Shown here: positions 9,194 through 17,956 of the stretch, piece by piece | How positions within the stretch are numbered: position 1 is the stretch's first letter | Layout of the letters: every line of letters starts with the position of its first letter | Assembly: GCA_903827375.1 (NCBI GenBank) | Contig: CAIKHZ010000020.1 | Span: forward strand, 1-38,941 | Direction: 5' to 3' | Source: Akkermansiaceae bacterium | GTDB lineage: Bacteria; Verrucomicrobiota; Verrucomicrobiia; Verrucomicrobiales; Akkermansiaceae | DNA length: 38,941 nt | Position numbers and translations under genes: made by a program | The notes under the pieces: generated by a model | Seen by the model: the letters and a program-made list of their open reading frames with translations, nothing else | Told to the model about the DNA's origin: nothing | Database searches by the model: none

Positions 9194-11719
9194 TCACTGC
9201 AATCCGAGCCCTGGGGTGGGCGGCGCGTCATACTCCTTGCGGTTGTCGCGAATAGCAGCCCGGTTGCGCAATTCAATCTCAGCCCGCAACTCATATTTCT
9301 GCTCTCGCTGGCGGTCGGTCTCGCAGGCAACAAAGCCAGGCGAGTCCGGATTCGGATTGGTCTTGAGCGATTGCTGGCCGGCACGGATGATCGCCAGCGC
9401 CTCGTTGTACCTCGGATCGTCCTTAGGCAGCTTCGCCAGACCGGGGCTTATCTCAGGCCGGTCAAAACTGATGTCGATGATACCGGTACTCACGCCAAGC
9501 TGCTTGAGTTTACCTAACTGGCTGTCGTCGAGCGGGCTGCGGCCGTATTGATTTCTTGGATAGGCGCTGGCATAACTCGGATAATATGGGGCGTTGAGAT
9601 CCACCCACGTGATGATCTTCTCTAGCTCCTCGTCGGTGATTTTCACTTCGGTGTGCTTGTTGGTGCCTTCGCGGAAATGCAGCAGGCGGCTCGGATGCGA
9701 GCCCCAGGAATACGCCTGGCGGATTTCGGGAGGTCCGGCCCCCACAACACTCAGCGTGCCTTTGGTCCACAGATTCACATAGGAGGCGTTGAAGATCAGG
9801 CCGCGGTCACCCGCCAAAATCAGCTTCTCCCCGCCCTTCTTGCCGTAGTCGTGACAACTCACGCAATGCTTGTCAAAGACCGGTTGAACGTCGGTTAGAT
9901 AGTTGAACATCCGCGGCGGCCCATGCCAGCCGTCGAGGCGACTCGGCGGCCGCTTGAGGGCTAGCAGGTTCTTGTTAGTCAGTGCCGGCGGCGCGGCACG
10001 GCGCTCGTCATGGCAACCGACGCAGCCGATCCACTCGCCGGACTGTGCGGTCAAGCCGCTGCGCATCGACTGGATCATCATGCCGTCCTTGTCGAGCAAT
10101 TGCAGATAGACGAATTTGTCGGACGGCAGGGCAAAGGCGGCTGAGCCGTCGGCCTCTACGGGGACGGTGCCGAGGATGCGCTTGTTGTTAAAATCGTGCC
10201 AGCTCATGCCGGGCCGTTCGACGCCCTGGCCACCCCATCCCGGCTCGGTCCAGAAGCGTTTTTCGGGGGACTCGACGACTCGGAGGAATTTCACGCTGCC
10301 TGGCTTAACGTCCTTCATGTGGGTGCCTTCGTAAACATTTTGGACAAACACATATCCATCGGAATTCTTGTAATCGCGGCGGGTGGGAATAACCGGCGGC
10401 CGCGGGTGCGATGCCAGTGGACGGGGATCGTAACACCCCTCGCCCTCGCTGTGGACCAGGATTTCATTGCCAAACACGTCCACCAGATAGATGCCCATCT
10501 GCTCGCCGTGGCCGGTCATGCGCGAACACAGGAAGTACTTGCTAGAGAGCGGATAGGGATCCTCGTATTTCGGATTGGTTCCGCTGAATGCGTCAAATCC
10601 ACCGTTGGGCGTGTCGGGATCGGCCACCCGTGAGATGGCGCTGGCCGGCCAAGTGCGCAGGATGGGTGCCTTGCCATCGACGCCGCGGCTGCGGTCGAGG
10701 ATGGCCATGGCACCCCAGGGACGGTCGTGGCAGGAGCCGAGGATGCACAGGATCAGGTCGGTACCCGGGATGGCGCGCGGATTCAGGACGACGCCACCGG
10801 CTGGGGTATTATTGCCGTAGTAGCCGGCGTGGTTCGTGCCATCAGGGTTGGCGGTCCAGAGGCCTTGGGCGTTGCCGAAATTCCGGTCGATATATTCCCA
10901 GCGGTAGTAGATGAGGCGGCCGTCTGGCAGCAGCGAGCCATGCCCTTCGAAGAGGGTGCTCTTGCCAATTTGATGGATATTGGCACCGTCGGCCTGCATC
11001 CGGAAAAGGTTGCCCATGATGTGGATGTTGCACATGCAGTATTTCGGCTCGCGGGAGGAGGTGAACACGATGTTGTCATCCGGCAGATAGAGTGGATCGA
11101 TGTCAAACACCCCCTCGGCTGAAGTGAGTTGCTTGAGGCCGCTGCCGTCAGCGTTAACTTCGTAGAGGTGATAGTTGTCGCGGATGTTTTTGCGCATCGA
11201 AAAGAGGATGCGCTTGCCGTCGAAGTGGACGTCGGGATCGCGCAAGCGGCCCTCTTTGCCGGGGTCGGCCACCACGCGGATGTCGCCGTTATGGGCCAGA
11301 TCGATGGTCTTGAGCGGGCCGCCGGGTTGGTAGCTACCGGTATTGCACTCACCGGTCTGGAACATGGTCTCAGTGTTGTGGTGATCGCCGCGGTATTGGC
11401 TGCGGACGACATAGAGCAAGGGCTGGCCACACACCAGAGGGTTGGCCAGCAAGGCCTCGCGACGCAGTTTTTCAAACTCCTCGCGCGGCAGTTGCGGCAA
11501 GCTCACCATCGCGTCTAGCCGGGCAAGAAAATCCTTTCCTCCGACATAGCGAGCCCCGTAGCTGGCGGTCAAATCAACAATAGCATTGTGCAGCGCCTGC
11601 CCCTCGTTAGGGCTGGTGGGCGGCAGCTCGTCAGCCATGATCGGAGCCGCGATGGAGCCACAAGTCACAACAAGGCAGGCCCGCAGTTGCGTGCTCCAGA
11701 TCGAAGGAAAGGATGTCAT
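9194..11719 (-). CDS. HzsA-like protein with beta-propeller and two c-type haem motifs
   Basis: An exported protein of 841 residues. After a signal peptide (MTSFPSIWSTQLRACLVVTC, ending near APIMA) comes a WD40/PD40-like propeller region with Asp-rich repeats (DGKRILFSMRKN, LPDGRLIYYRWEY, HIMGNLFRMQADG). Two c-type haem sites follow in the C-terminal third, CVGCH at about residue 566 and CVSCH at about residue 619. This layout matches the family related to the hydrazine synthase alpha subunit, which is widespread outside anammox bacteria and functionally uncharacterised there. No hydrazine synthase beta or gamma partners are nearby, so hydrazine synthesis should not be inferred; periplasmic electron transfer or redox binding is more likely. 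The ATG at 11719 is preferred over 11758 because the signal peptide begins there. Confidence 0.75.
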   Translation of the reverse strand: MTSFPSIWSTQLRACLVVTCGSIAAPIMADELPPTSPNEGQALHNAIVDLTASYGARYVGGKDFLARLDAMVSLPQLPREEFEKLRREALLANPLVCGQPLLYVVRSQYRGDHHNTETMFQTGECNTGSYQPGGPLKTIDLAHNGDIRVVADPGKEGRLRDPDVHFDGKRILFSMRKNIRDNYHLYEVNADGSGLKQLTSAEGVFDIDPLYLPDDNIVFTSSREPKYCMCNIHIMGNLFRMQADGANIHQIGKSTLFEGHGSLLPDGRLIYYRWEYIDRNFGNAQGLWTANPDGTNHAGYYGNNTPAGGVVLNPRAIPGTDLILCILGSCHDRPWGAMAILDRSRGVDGKAPILRTWPASAISRVADPDTPNGGFDAFSGTNPKYEDPYPLSSKYFLCSRMTGHGEQMGIYLVDVFGNEILVHSEGEGCYDPRPLASHPRPPVIPTRRDYKNSDGYVFVQNVYEGTHMKDVKPGSVKFLRVVESPEKRFWTEPGWGGQGVERPGMSWHDFNNKRILGTVPVEADGSAAFALPSDKFVYLQLLDKDGMMIQSMRSGLTAQSGEWIGCVGCHDERRAAPPALTNKNLLALKRPPSRLDGWHGPPRMFNYLTDVQPVFDKHCVSCHDYGKKGGEKLILAGDRGLIFNASYVNLWTKGTLSVVGAGPPEIRQAYSWGSHPSRLLHFREGTNKHTEVKITDEELEKIITWVDLNAPYYPSYASAYPRNQYGRSPLDDSQLGKLKQLGVSTGIIDISFDRPEISPGLAKLPKDDPRYNEALAIIRAGQQSLKTNPNPDSPGFVACETDRQREQKYELRAEIELRNRAAIRDNRKEYDAPPTPGLGLQ

Positions 11720-11867
11720 AATGATTGGATATCTAACAAGGCTTGATGGTATTTCCATCCGCCGACGGTGGCAGGTGAATGATGAATACGTCGCAACACG
11801 CCTGAGCTTTCAGCGGGGGGAGATTCTTTGAGATTTGAATGCCGGCATGCCGGACGGGTGTCTGAGC

Positions 11868-14084
11868 TCACTTATTGCGCCAGGCCGAGGTCATTTCGTG
11901 GATCACGAGTGACTCGACGGTGAGGGCTCCGCCTTGGGCGCTCAGGGAGATTTTGCCCAACGGTTTGCCCATGTCATGGCGGGCCGCTGTCTTGAAGCAA
12001 GCACCACCGCCACCAATGACTTCAAACATTGGACGGTCAACTAACACCCGGATGGTCACCTTGCCATCCTGCATTTTGAGCGGCATCTCGTCGAGCTTTT
12101 GGCTGCCGAAATCATAGGTCAGCATGTTGTCGCCGAAGCGCAGCACGGCCTGCGTGGCGCTGCCCATTTTGAGGGTTGCCACAATGTCATACAGCTGGCC
12201 CGCAGCGGCGAGTTCGAGTGCCGGCGTCCCGGCTGCTAGATTTTTGTTAGCAACCGCATTCGGTTCCGGTTTGCGCAGCTTTTCGAGTTCCTTGATTGGA
12301 TCGGCGAACATGCGAATGCCGTCCGGGGTGGTGTGTAGCGTCAGTTGAGTCGGCGCGCTGAACGTTTGGTTGAAGGGCATGCCCGGCATGTCGATGCGAG
12401 CCCAGCCGATCTGCACGACCCGGCCGTCCGGCGGGTTGCTGAAGCACTGTGAGGCATAGTACGGGCCCCAGTGGACCTGGTGTTTGCCCGGGTGTTCTGG
12501 AGTGAACTTTTTGCCATCAAAATTGCCGATAGCATATTGGGCGTCGGCGGCGAACATGACCCATTTTTTAGTTGCCTGATTGCCATCGACGGGCAATTCA
12601 AACATCTCAGCGCACTCGAAGAAGCCAGGGATGGAGCTGGAGTATTCCCAATGCTTGAGGTCCTTGCTGGTGTAGATAGAGATATTTTGGCCGAAAGGGG
12701 CGCGTTCGTCAAACAGCGTGATCACCCAGTGCTTGCCCGGCTCATACCAAATGAGTTTCGGGTCCCGGCCGGAATGCTTGATGACAGGGTTGCCCTCGTA
12801 GTAGGTCCACGTCTTGCCGCGGTCCGTCGAGTAGGCCAGCGACTCGCCGCAACCCGTATCTGTGAACACAAGGACCATGGTCTTTTCCTTGCCCTTCTGC
12901 CAGCCGGCGCTGTTGTAGGTATCCACATTGCCGCTGCCAGAAAAACACTCCCTGACGGCCATCGAGGGATGGCGGTCGGTCACCTTGTCGCCGTAGGGCC
13001 GCAGCGCGTGGGGGTGCTCGATCCAGTGAACCATGTCGGGGCTGGTTGCGTGGCCCCAATACATGTTGGCCCAAGGGGCTCCCGCTGGGTTGCTCTGCCA
13101 GAAGAAATGATACTCGCCGTCGTAGTAACACATGCCATTGGGGTCGTTGTTCCAACCGCGCGTCTGGCTCATGTGGAATTGAGGCCGCAACGCTTCGTCA
13201 TAGAGCGGTTGGAGGTTGCGCAATTGGTCGCTGGTTTCAATCATGGCGGCTACTTCCGGGTCGGCCTTGGCGGAAATTATCGCGGTCTTGCCCAAGTATT
13301 CAGACATGTCCAGCCAACCCCACCAGTCGATCGATTCCTTGTTAGGCGCAAAATCGCAATCCAAATTGTGGACGAGTTGCTCGCCGACGCGAATCGTCAT
13401 CCGGCCGCGCTGGCCTCTGTTAGATATGGGGAAAATGAGGTATTTGCCGGTAATTTTAACTTCGCGGGTATAATCAGGCGGGGATGGCGGCTTGATTTTG
13501 ATAGGTGGAGCGGGCCGTTTCTTAGCGGGTGTGTTGCTCTGCGAGATTTGATCGACATTGATGTGGCCCCAGCCGCCCGTCGCGTCATCGACGATTTGGA
13601 TCACGACCTTCTTGCCCATGTATTTTTTCACATCCCAATTCTCCCAGTTGAGGGCCTCGCTGCCACCCGGTTCGGTGTTAGGACCGGTGGCGGTTAGAGC
13701 GACCTTGCCATCAATCCATAAATTCATGCAGGTTTTGCCCTTGTGGCCGCCGCCGCCAATGAGGAACGTGATATAGTCCCGCTCGATGGTAATCTCGGGT
13801 GAGGTGAGTTTGCCAGTGGAACCGTCGCCTTCAAGATAGGTGTTGACCAAGCCCTTGCCGAGGAAGCCGGTGACTTCCATTTGGCCCGGGAACCCACCTT
13901 TGGCCGGACCGGTGCCGAAAGCCTTGCCCTCGACTTTCCAGCCACCGTAGTCGGCCCCCTCGAAGTCCTGGATCAAGATGTCAGCGTTGGCACTTTGGGC
14001 CCGAAGCGCAGGCACATGGGCCAGCAGTGCGAGACAAGTGAGCCATGACAACAACGGGCGGGATGTTTGATAGGTCGGGTTCAT
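11868..14084 (-). CDS. Glycoside hydrolase family 32 (fructan beta-fructosidase / levanase-like)
   Basis: An exported 738-residue enzyme that hydrolyses beta-fructosyl linkages (levan, inulin or sucrose). It has a Sec signal (LLSWLTCLALLAHVPALRAQ) and a roughly 280-residue N-terminal region (IQDFEGADYGGWKVEGKAFG onward, DUF4980-like sandwich), then the GH32 five-bladed propeller and a C-terminal sandwich. Catalytic signatures are visible: WNNDPNG (nucleophile Asp, near residue 312), RDPK (transition-state Asp) and FECAEMFELP (acid/base Glu). Exported fructanases with this extension are typical of Bacteroidetes and Verrucomicrobia. The gene diverges from the isomerase at 14479. A doubtful small ORF overlaps its start by ATGA. 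Confidence 0.9.
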   Translation of the reverse strand: MNPTYQTSRPLLSWLTCLALLAHVPALRAQSANADILIQDFEGADYGGWKVEGKAFGTGPAKGGFPGQMEVTGFLGKGLVNTYLEGDGSTGKLTSPEITIERDYITFLIGGGGHKGKTCMNLWIDGKVALTATGPNTEPGGSEALNWENWDVKKYMGKKVVIQIVDDATGGWGHINVDQISQSNTPAKKRPAPPIKIKPPSPPDYTREVKITGKYLIFPISNRGQRGRMTIRVGEQLVHNLDCDFAPNKESIDWWGWLDMSEYLGKTAIISAKADPEVAAMIETSDQLRNLQPLYDEALRPQFHMSQTRGWNNDPNGMCYYDGEYHFFWQSNPAGAPWANMYWGHATSPDMVHWIEHPHALRPYGDKVTDRHPSMAVRECFSGSGNVDTYNSAGWQKGKEKTMVLVFTDTGCGESLAYSTDRGKTWTYYEGNPVIKHSGRDPKLIWYEPGKHWVITLFDERAPFGQNISIYTSKDLKHWEYSSSIPGFFECAEMFELPVDGNQATKKWVMFAADAQYAIGNFDGKKFTPEHPGKHQVHWGPYYASQCFSNPPDGRVVQIGWARIDMPGMPFNQTFSAPTQLTLHTTPDGIRMFADPIKELEKLRKPEPNAVANKNLAAGTPALELAAAGQLYDIVATLKMGSATQAVLRFGDNMLTYDFGSQKLDEMPLKMQDGKVTIRVLVDRPMFEVIGGGGACFKTAARHDMGKPLGKISLSAQGGALTVESLVIHEMTSAWRNK

Positions 14085-14254
14085 CGATGGTTGGGGTTCT
14101 GCCTGTGGCTTGGAAGTATCAGCGTCTGGCCGATCCGTCCATGTTTTTTGTCAGTGCGTTTCCGGGAGTGTTTGTGGAGGCGGCAGACATCGCGGACGGC
14201 TTCGCGGGCCAAGTCGTCGTTGGTGCCGCCAAGGTCTTCAAGGATCGGGTTCAT
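14081..14254 (-). CDS. Possible 57-codon ORF coupled to the GH32 gene
   Basis: Short ORF (MNPILEDLGGTNDDLAREAV...) whose TGA overlaps the GH32 start in an ATGA arrangement, the usual sign of translational coupling. The first 30 codons are GC-rich at third positions like real genes here; the last 20 are Arg/His/Lys-rich and look non-coding. The frame is open upstream to an ATG at 14374. I recognise no family. It occupies part of the 394-base gap between the divergent genes at 14084 and 14479, where nothing else was seen apart from an A/C-rich leader before 14479. Confidence 0.25.
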   Translation of the reverse strand: MNPILEDLGGTNDDLAREAVRDVCRLHKHSRKRTDKKHGRIGQTLILPSHRQNPNHR

Positions 14255-14478
14255 TTTCAGCGGCGAAAGGGCCACGCAGAACCCTGGATATCCACAGCTG
14301 CCTGGGTTCGTTGTGAGAGGTGTCGGCGACCCCGTTACCCATCGCCGCAACAAAACGGAACCGATCATTGACAATATGCGCTGGCCGATTATAGGTGAAC
14401 GGCGAGCCGGGACCCATTATGACAGGTCCCTAAGCCTCAGCATCCCTGATTCACCCACAACAGAAAACAACAAATCAT

Positions 14479-15312
14479 ATGACACGCTTAACCATCACCC
14501 TAGCAAGCGCCCTGACCTTGATGAGCGTTTCCGCCCGAGCGGAGCGCAATGACGCCGCCGCCGAAAAACTCGGGCTGCAACTTGGCATGCAATGTTGGAC
14601 CTATCGCATGCTGACCACATTCGAGACGATCGAACGTTGCCAGAAGTTTGGGATCAAGTATTTGGAGATCTTCCCAGGTCAGAAAATGAAGCCCGGTGCC
14701 GATATCGCCGTCGGCCCTGGCATGAGCGACGCCGAAATCGCCGAACTCTGCGGCAAGGCCAAAGCCTGCGGGGTGAAAATCACCAGCTTCGGCGTCAGTG
14801 ACATCCCGATGGATGAACCCGGCATGAAGAAACATTTCGCCTGGGCAAAAAAAGTCGGTCTCGAAGTACTTGTCACCGAAGTGACGCCTAACGAGGCACT
14901 CGACAAGATGGCTCAGGCAACTGGCATTCGGATCGCCCTGCACAACCACCCGCAATCCTGGCAAGCCGACAAGGTGCTGGCGGCGACCAAGGGCTTGAGC
15001 AAGAATTGCGGTTCGTGTGCGGACACCGGCCACTGGCTGCGGGCCGGCAAGGATCCGATTGCGAATTTGAAATTGCTAGATGGTCGCGTCATAGAATCGC
15101 ACTTCAAGGATCTGGACGAGAAGAAAGAAGACGTGGTTTATGGCAGCGGCATTGCCAACGTCAAAGGCATGCTGCAAGAGCTCAAACGGCAAGGGTTTCA
15201 CGGCCACCTGAATGTGGAATATGAGCACGGCGATCTTGCCCACCTCGACGCCACGATCCCCCAGTGCGTGGCCGCTTTCGATAAAATCGCCACAGAGATC
15301 TCAAAAGAATAG
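14479..15312 (+). CDS. Exported sugar phosphate isomerase/epimerase-like TIM-barrel protein
   Basis: A 277-residue xylose-isomerase-like TIM-barrel protein with a Sec signal peptide (MTRLTITLASALTLMSVSAR, cleavage near ARA). Barrel landmarks are QCWTYRMLTTF, YLEIFPGQ, VTEVTPNE, ALHNHPQSW, SCADTGHWLRAG, ESHFKDL and NVEYEH, which supply the Glu/His/Asp metal ligands. The family works on sugars such as ketohexoses or 3-keto-glycosides, but this member's substrate is unknown. It is divergent from the GH32 gene and convergent with fabI, whose stop is only 17 bases away. It is only distantly related to the member at 5871, and a different leader type (Sec against Tat) suggests separate roles. Confidence 0.85.
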   Translation: MTRLTITLASALTLMSVSARAERNDAAAEKLGLQLGMQCWTYRMLTTFETIERCQKFGIKYLEIFPGQKMKPGADIAVGPGMSDAEIAELCGKAKACGVKITSFGVSDIPMDEPGMKKHFAWAKKVGLEVLVTEVTPNEALDKMAQATGIRIALHNHPQSWQADKVLAATKGLSKNCGSCADTGHWLRAGKDPIANLKLLDGRVIESHFKDLDEKKEDVVYGSGIANVKGMLQELKRQGFHGHLNVEYEHGDLAHLDATIPQCVAAFDKIATEISKE

Positions 15313-15329
15313 TAGCTCTTCCGTCGAGG

Positions 15330-16106
15330 CTACATTCCCATGATTTGATACCCGCCATCAACGTACAGGACCTGGCCGGTGATGGCGGCCGCTCCGTCAC
15401 TGGCCAGGAACACGCCAGTGGCGCCAATTTCCTCAAGACTGCACGTGCGGCCCAACGGCGCACGCTCACTGTATTGCTTGATCATCTGACTGAACCCGCC
15501 GATCCCACGGGCGGCGAGCGTTTGAACGGGGCCTGCACTGATGCAATTGACGCGGATCGCCTTTTTGCCCATGTCCCATGCCAGATATCGGGTAGATGCT
15601 TCGAGGCTGGCCTTGGCCACCCCCATAATGTTATAATTGGGCACGACCTTTTCGGCGCCATAATAGCTCATGGCGAGGATGCTGCCGCCGTTGGTCATCA
15701 TGGGTTCGACCCGTTGGGCCAAGGCGATGAGCGAGTAGGCCGAGATATCATGGGCGATGCGATAGGCTTCGCGGCTGGTCGAGAGAAATCGTCCTTCGAG
15801 CGCCTCGCGCGGGGCATAGGCCACCGAGTGCAACAGCAAGTCCACCTGCGATGTGTGCTTGCGGACGTTTTGGAAAAACGTGTCAATTTCTGCATCGCTG
15901 GTGACGTCGCAGGGGTAGAGTGGGACGTCTTCGCCGAAGGTGGCAGTGAGTTCTTCGACGTTCTCCTTCACGCGATCCCCTTGGTAGTTGAAAATCAACT
16001 TCACACCCTGATCTGCCCATGCCTGCGCAATGGCCCAAGCGATGCTACGCTTGTTAGCCACGCCAAACACGACCCCAACTTTTCCCTCCAACGATTTGCA
16101 ATTCAT
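15330..16106 (-). CDS. fabI: Enoyl-[acyl-carrier-protein] reductase (NADH)
   Basis: Catalyses the last reduction of type II fatty acid elongation, trans-2-enoyl-ACP to acyl-ACP, in the cytoplasm. The 258-residue length and short-chain dehydrogenase fold match FabI. Visible are the nucleotide-binding start (GKVGVVFGVANKRSIAWAIA, where FabI has GVANxxSIAWGIA), LLLHSVAYAPREALEG, the catalytic SYYGAEKVVPNYNIMGVAK (Tyr-x6-Lys) and the C-terminal ITGQVLYVDGGYQIMGM. The ATG at 16106 fits family alignments; in-frame ATGs upstream at 16118 and 16142 add non-conserved residues. It is transcribed away from the HAD gene, which ends 134 bases upstream on the same strand. Confidence 0.95.
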   Translation of the reverse strand: MNCKSLEGKVGVVFGVANKRSIAWAIAQAWADQGVKLIFNYQGDRVKENVEELTATFGEDVPLYPCDVTSDAEIDTFFQNVRKHTSQVDLLLHSVAYAPREALEGRFLSTSREAYRIAHDISAYSLIALAQRVEPMMTNGGSILAMSYYGAEKVVPNYNIMGVAKASLEASTRYLAWDMGKKAIRVNCISAGPVQTLAARGIGGFSQMIKQYSERAPLGRTCSLEEIGATGVFLASDGAAAITGQVLYVDGGYQIMGM

Positions 16107-16239
16107 CGGCGGCAACATTCGCGCCCAAGGCAGACTACGCAACCCTTAATATTTTTTGGCAGCGACATTTTGTCGCAAAACGGCCGATGGTGAGGCCAGC
16201 GGCGCTGGGTTTTCCATGAATTTCAGGTCGCTAGTTCGT

Positions 16240-17010
16240 TTATTTATCAGATGCAGGCGCGGCGGAATGGCTGGCCAGTCCTGTAAGGAGAGCGAGGGCT
16301 TGCCACCAGAAGCTGGCACGGCTGCGCCACGGCCGGGCAGGGCGAAAGATTCGCCAGGCGCTGGCCTGAGCCAAAGCGCTGAGGGCGGCATCGGGATTGA
16401 CGACGCTGGCGCATTGGCAAAGGGCGAGCATCGGCAAGTCCGCCCGGCTGTCAGTGTAGCCGTGAGAGCGCAGCAATTTGCCATCGGTGAAGTAGGACCG
16501 TGGGAGCCGGTGGCGCAGGCGCTCGACCTTGGCCGCGCCCTTGTGATTGAGCAATTTGGGAAACAGCGGACAGGATGAGGAAATGGCCATTTCGGTGCCC
16601 AATGCGAGGTGGAATCCAAGGGCGCGGCCGATTTCCGCGACGTAGAATTCGGGGCTGGCGGAGCTGAGGATGAGAAGGTGGCCTTGCCTGCGGTGGTCTT
16701 CCAGCGCCTCCCGGAGGTCCGGATAGATGGTGGGCACGATGGTGGTGGCGAAGGCTCGGGCGTGGGCGGCGAGGATAGGAGCGGGCATTCGCCAGAGGTA
16801 GCTCAGAAAGGCCCGTTTGAGGCCGGCTAGCTTAAGGATGGGGAAAGCAGGCAGGGAGGCGAGAAACACGGGCAGGAGTAGCCCCCGCCAAGGTTGACGG
16901 CGGATGACGTGGTGGCGGAACAACAACTGGGTGTCCCAAGCGAGAAGCGTGCCATCGAGGTCAAAAAGGGCGATGCCGGGCGGCGGGTCCGAAGATAGAA
17001 CTGCATGCAT
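16240..17010 (-). CDS. HAD-IB family phosphatase
   Basis: A 256-residue haloacid-dehalogenase hydrolase. Motif I is FDLDGTLLAWDT (nucleophile Asp plus general acid Asp), motif II lies in LLILSSASPEF (Ser), and motif III is GYTDSRADLPML (metal Asp). A helical cap between motifs I and II (about residues 30-110) fits subclass IB, as in SerB or the phosphatase partners of 1-acyl-glycerol-3-phosphate metabolism; proximity to fabI is suggestive but weak evidence for a lipid role. The ATG at 17010 is preferred; an upstream GTG at 17046 would nearly touch the TauE-like stop at 17056. The Arg-rich C-terminal tail is not conserved. Confidence 0.8.
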   Translation of the reverse strand: MHAVLSSDPPPGIALFDLDGTLLAWDTQLLFRHHVIRRQPWRGLLLPVFLASLPAFPILKLAGLKRAFLSYLWRMPAPILAAHARAFATTIVPTIYPDLREALEDHRRQGHLLILSSASPEFYVAEIGRALGFHLALGTEMAISSSCPLFPKLLNHKGAAKVERLRHRLPRSYFTDGKLLRSHGYTDSRADLPMLALCQCASVVNPDAALSALAQASAWRIFRPARPWRSRASFWWQALALLTGLASHSAAPASDK

Positions 17011-17055
17011 TGGCGGCGCGACAAAGTGGATTGGCAACGGGTTCACGTGCGCCGA

Positions 17056-17793
17056 CTAGGGTGGGTTCGCTTTGCAATGGGGGCAGCTGGGCAACTCATT
17101 GGCGGCCGGCTGGGCAGTGGCCTGTTTGCCATACCAAGTGGTAGGAACCGTGCTTTGAAGCCGCCACGCAAGCAGCAGTGCGGTGGCAAAGGCCAGTCCC
17201 CGGCGGAGGCGGCTCATAGCCAGCGGTGTGAGCCGCGCCCGGAGACGGTGGAATTGCTGCTGGGCGATCCATAGCAAGGGCACGGTACCAAGGCCGAAAG
17301 CGAGCGTGAACTCAGCCCCCTTGGCGGCGGATCCGGTGAGCAGGGAGACCCCAAAAATCATGTAGAGGGGTCCGCATGGGAGAATCGGCGTCAGCAAGCC
17401 CATTGCCATGGCCGCACCATAAGCCGAATACCTGCCGGTTTTGAAACGGGCGCGGGCAGTGAAGCGGCTCAAGAATGCTGGACGCGGAACCCGCTTATCA
17501 AGGCCCAAGGCCATCATCAGCAGCACCAAAATCATGATCCACGGCAGAATCACCGCAGGAGATCCAAAATACCATTTGAGCGGCTGCTGGCCGATTGCGC
17601 CACAGACGGCACCAATCGTGGCATAAGACGTGAGCCGCATCCCATGATACAAAGAAGCGGCTACCAGCCGTTGGCCCTCCGATTTAGCCAAGGTGCCCAG
17701 GCCACAGGCAATCGGTCCACACATGCCTACGCAGTGGAAACTTGTGGCCAGTCCGGCGACCAGCGCCGCAGTGGTGGTTTGAATTTCGTTCAT
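17056..17793 (-). CDS. Sulfite exporter TauE/SafE family protein of the cbb3 oxidase cluster type
   Basis: A 245-residue membrane protein with about six helices. The N-terminus has LATSFHCVGMCGPIACGLG, the Cys-x3-Cys motif of the short TauE/SafE-type proteins (also called DsbD_2 or CcoS-neighbour proteins) found in cytochrome cbb3 oxidase clusters, where they are proposed to take part in copper or thiol handling during oxidase assembly. LTPILPCGPLYMIFGV is the matching second-half signature, with another Cys. The C-terminus carries an extra CPHC motif. It overlaps the 51-codon upstream gene by ATGA, and together with ccoG forms a likely maturation operon. The ccoNOP subunits are not in the window. 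Confidence 0.85.
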   Translation of the reverse strand: MNEIQTTTAALVAGLATSFHCVGMCGPIACGLGTLAKSEGQRLVAASLYHGMRLTSYATIGAVCGAIGQQPLKWYFGSPAVILPWIMILVLLMMALGLDKRVPRPAFLSRFTARARFKTGRYSAYGAAMAMGLLTPILPCGPLYMIFGVSLLTGSAAKGAEFTLAFGLGTVPLLWIAQQQFHRLRARLTPLAMSRLRRGLAFATALLLAWRLQSTVPTTWYGKQATAQPAANELPSCPHCKANPP

Positions 17794-17945
17794 TGATGGT
17801 GAGAGGGCGGGGCCACTTCAAATTCTTGAATCGGGTTGCGGGCGGCGACGAGAATGAGAGCCGCCCAAGAGGCGATGAGCAGGACAAAAGCGAGCACCAC
17901 GTAGATCCATGGGTGGCGCGACATGAAGCAAAAAATGGCTTTCAT
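17790..17945 (-). CDS. 51-codon single-helix membrane peptide of the cbb3 maturation cluster
   Basis: A small gene between ccoG and the TauE/SafE gene. It encodes 51 residues: a short basic start (MKAIFCFMSRHPWIY), one strongly hydrophobic helix (about residues 14-35, ending LILVAAR) and a short tail ending in SHHQ. Its TGA overlaps the next ATG (ATGA, 17790-17793), and its start is 11 bases beyond the ccoG stop at 17957, so three genes are tightly coupled. In other bacteria this slot often holds ccoH/fixH; the peptide resembles only the N-terminal anchor region of CcoH and lacks the rest, so it is either a minimal FixH-like protein or an unrelated oxidase assembly peptide. Position and coupling make it real; identity is inferred. 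Confidence 0.65.
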   Translation of the reverse strand: MKAIFCFMSRHPWIYVVLAFVLLIASWAALILVAARNPIQEFEVAPPSHHQ

Positions 17946-17956
17946 GGCAAACGACT

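Noticed and set aside
9194..11719. Hydrazine synthesis or an anammox-like capability from the HzsA-like gene.
   Set aside because: The beta and gamma subunits and other anammox genes are absent from the window, and this family is widespread in non-anammox bacteria.
12471..13697. A 408-codon plus-strand frame opposite the GH32 gene.
   Set aside because: The minus-strand GH32 gene has all its catalytic motifs here; the plus frame is a typical high-GC shadow without recognisable features.
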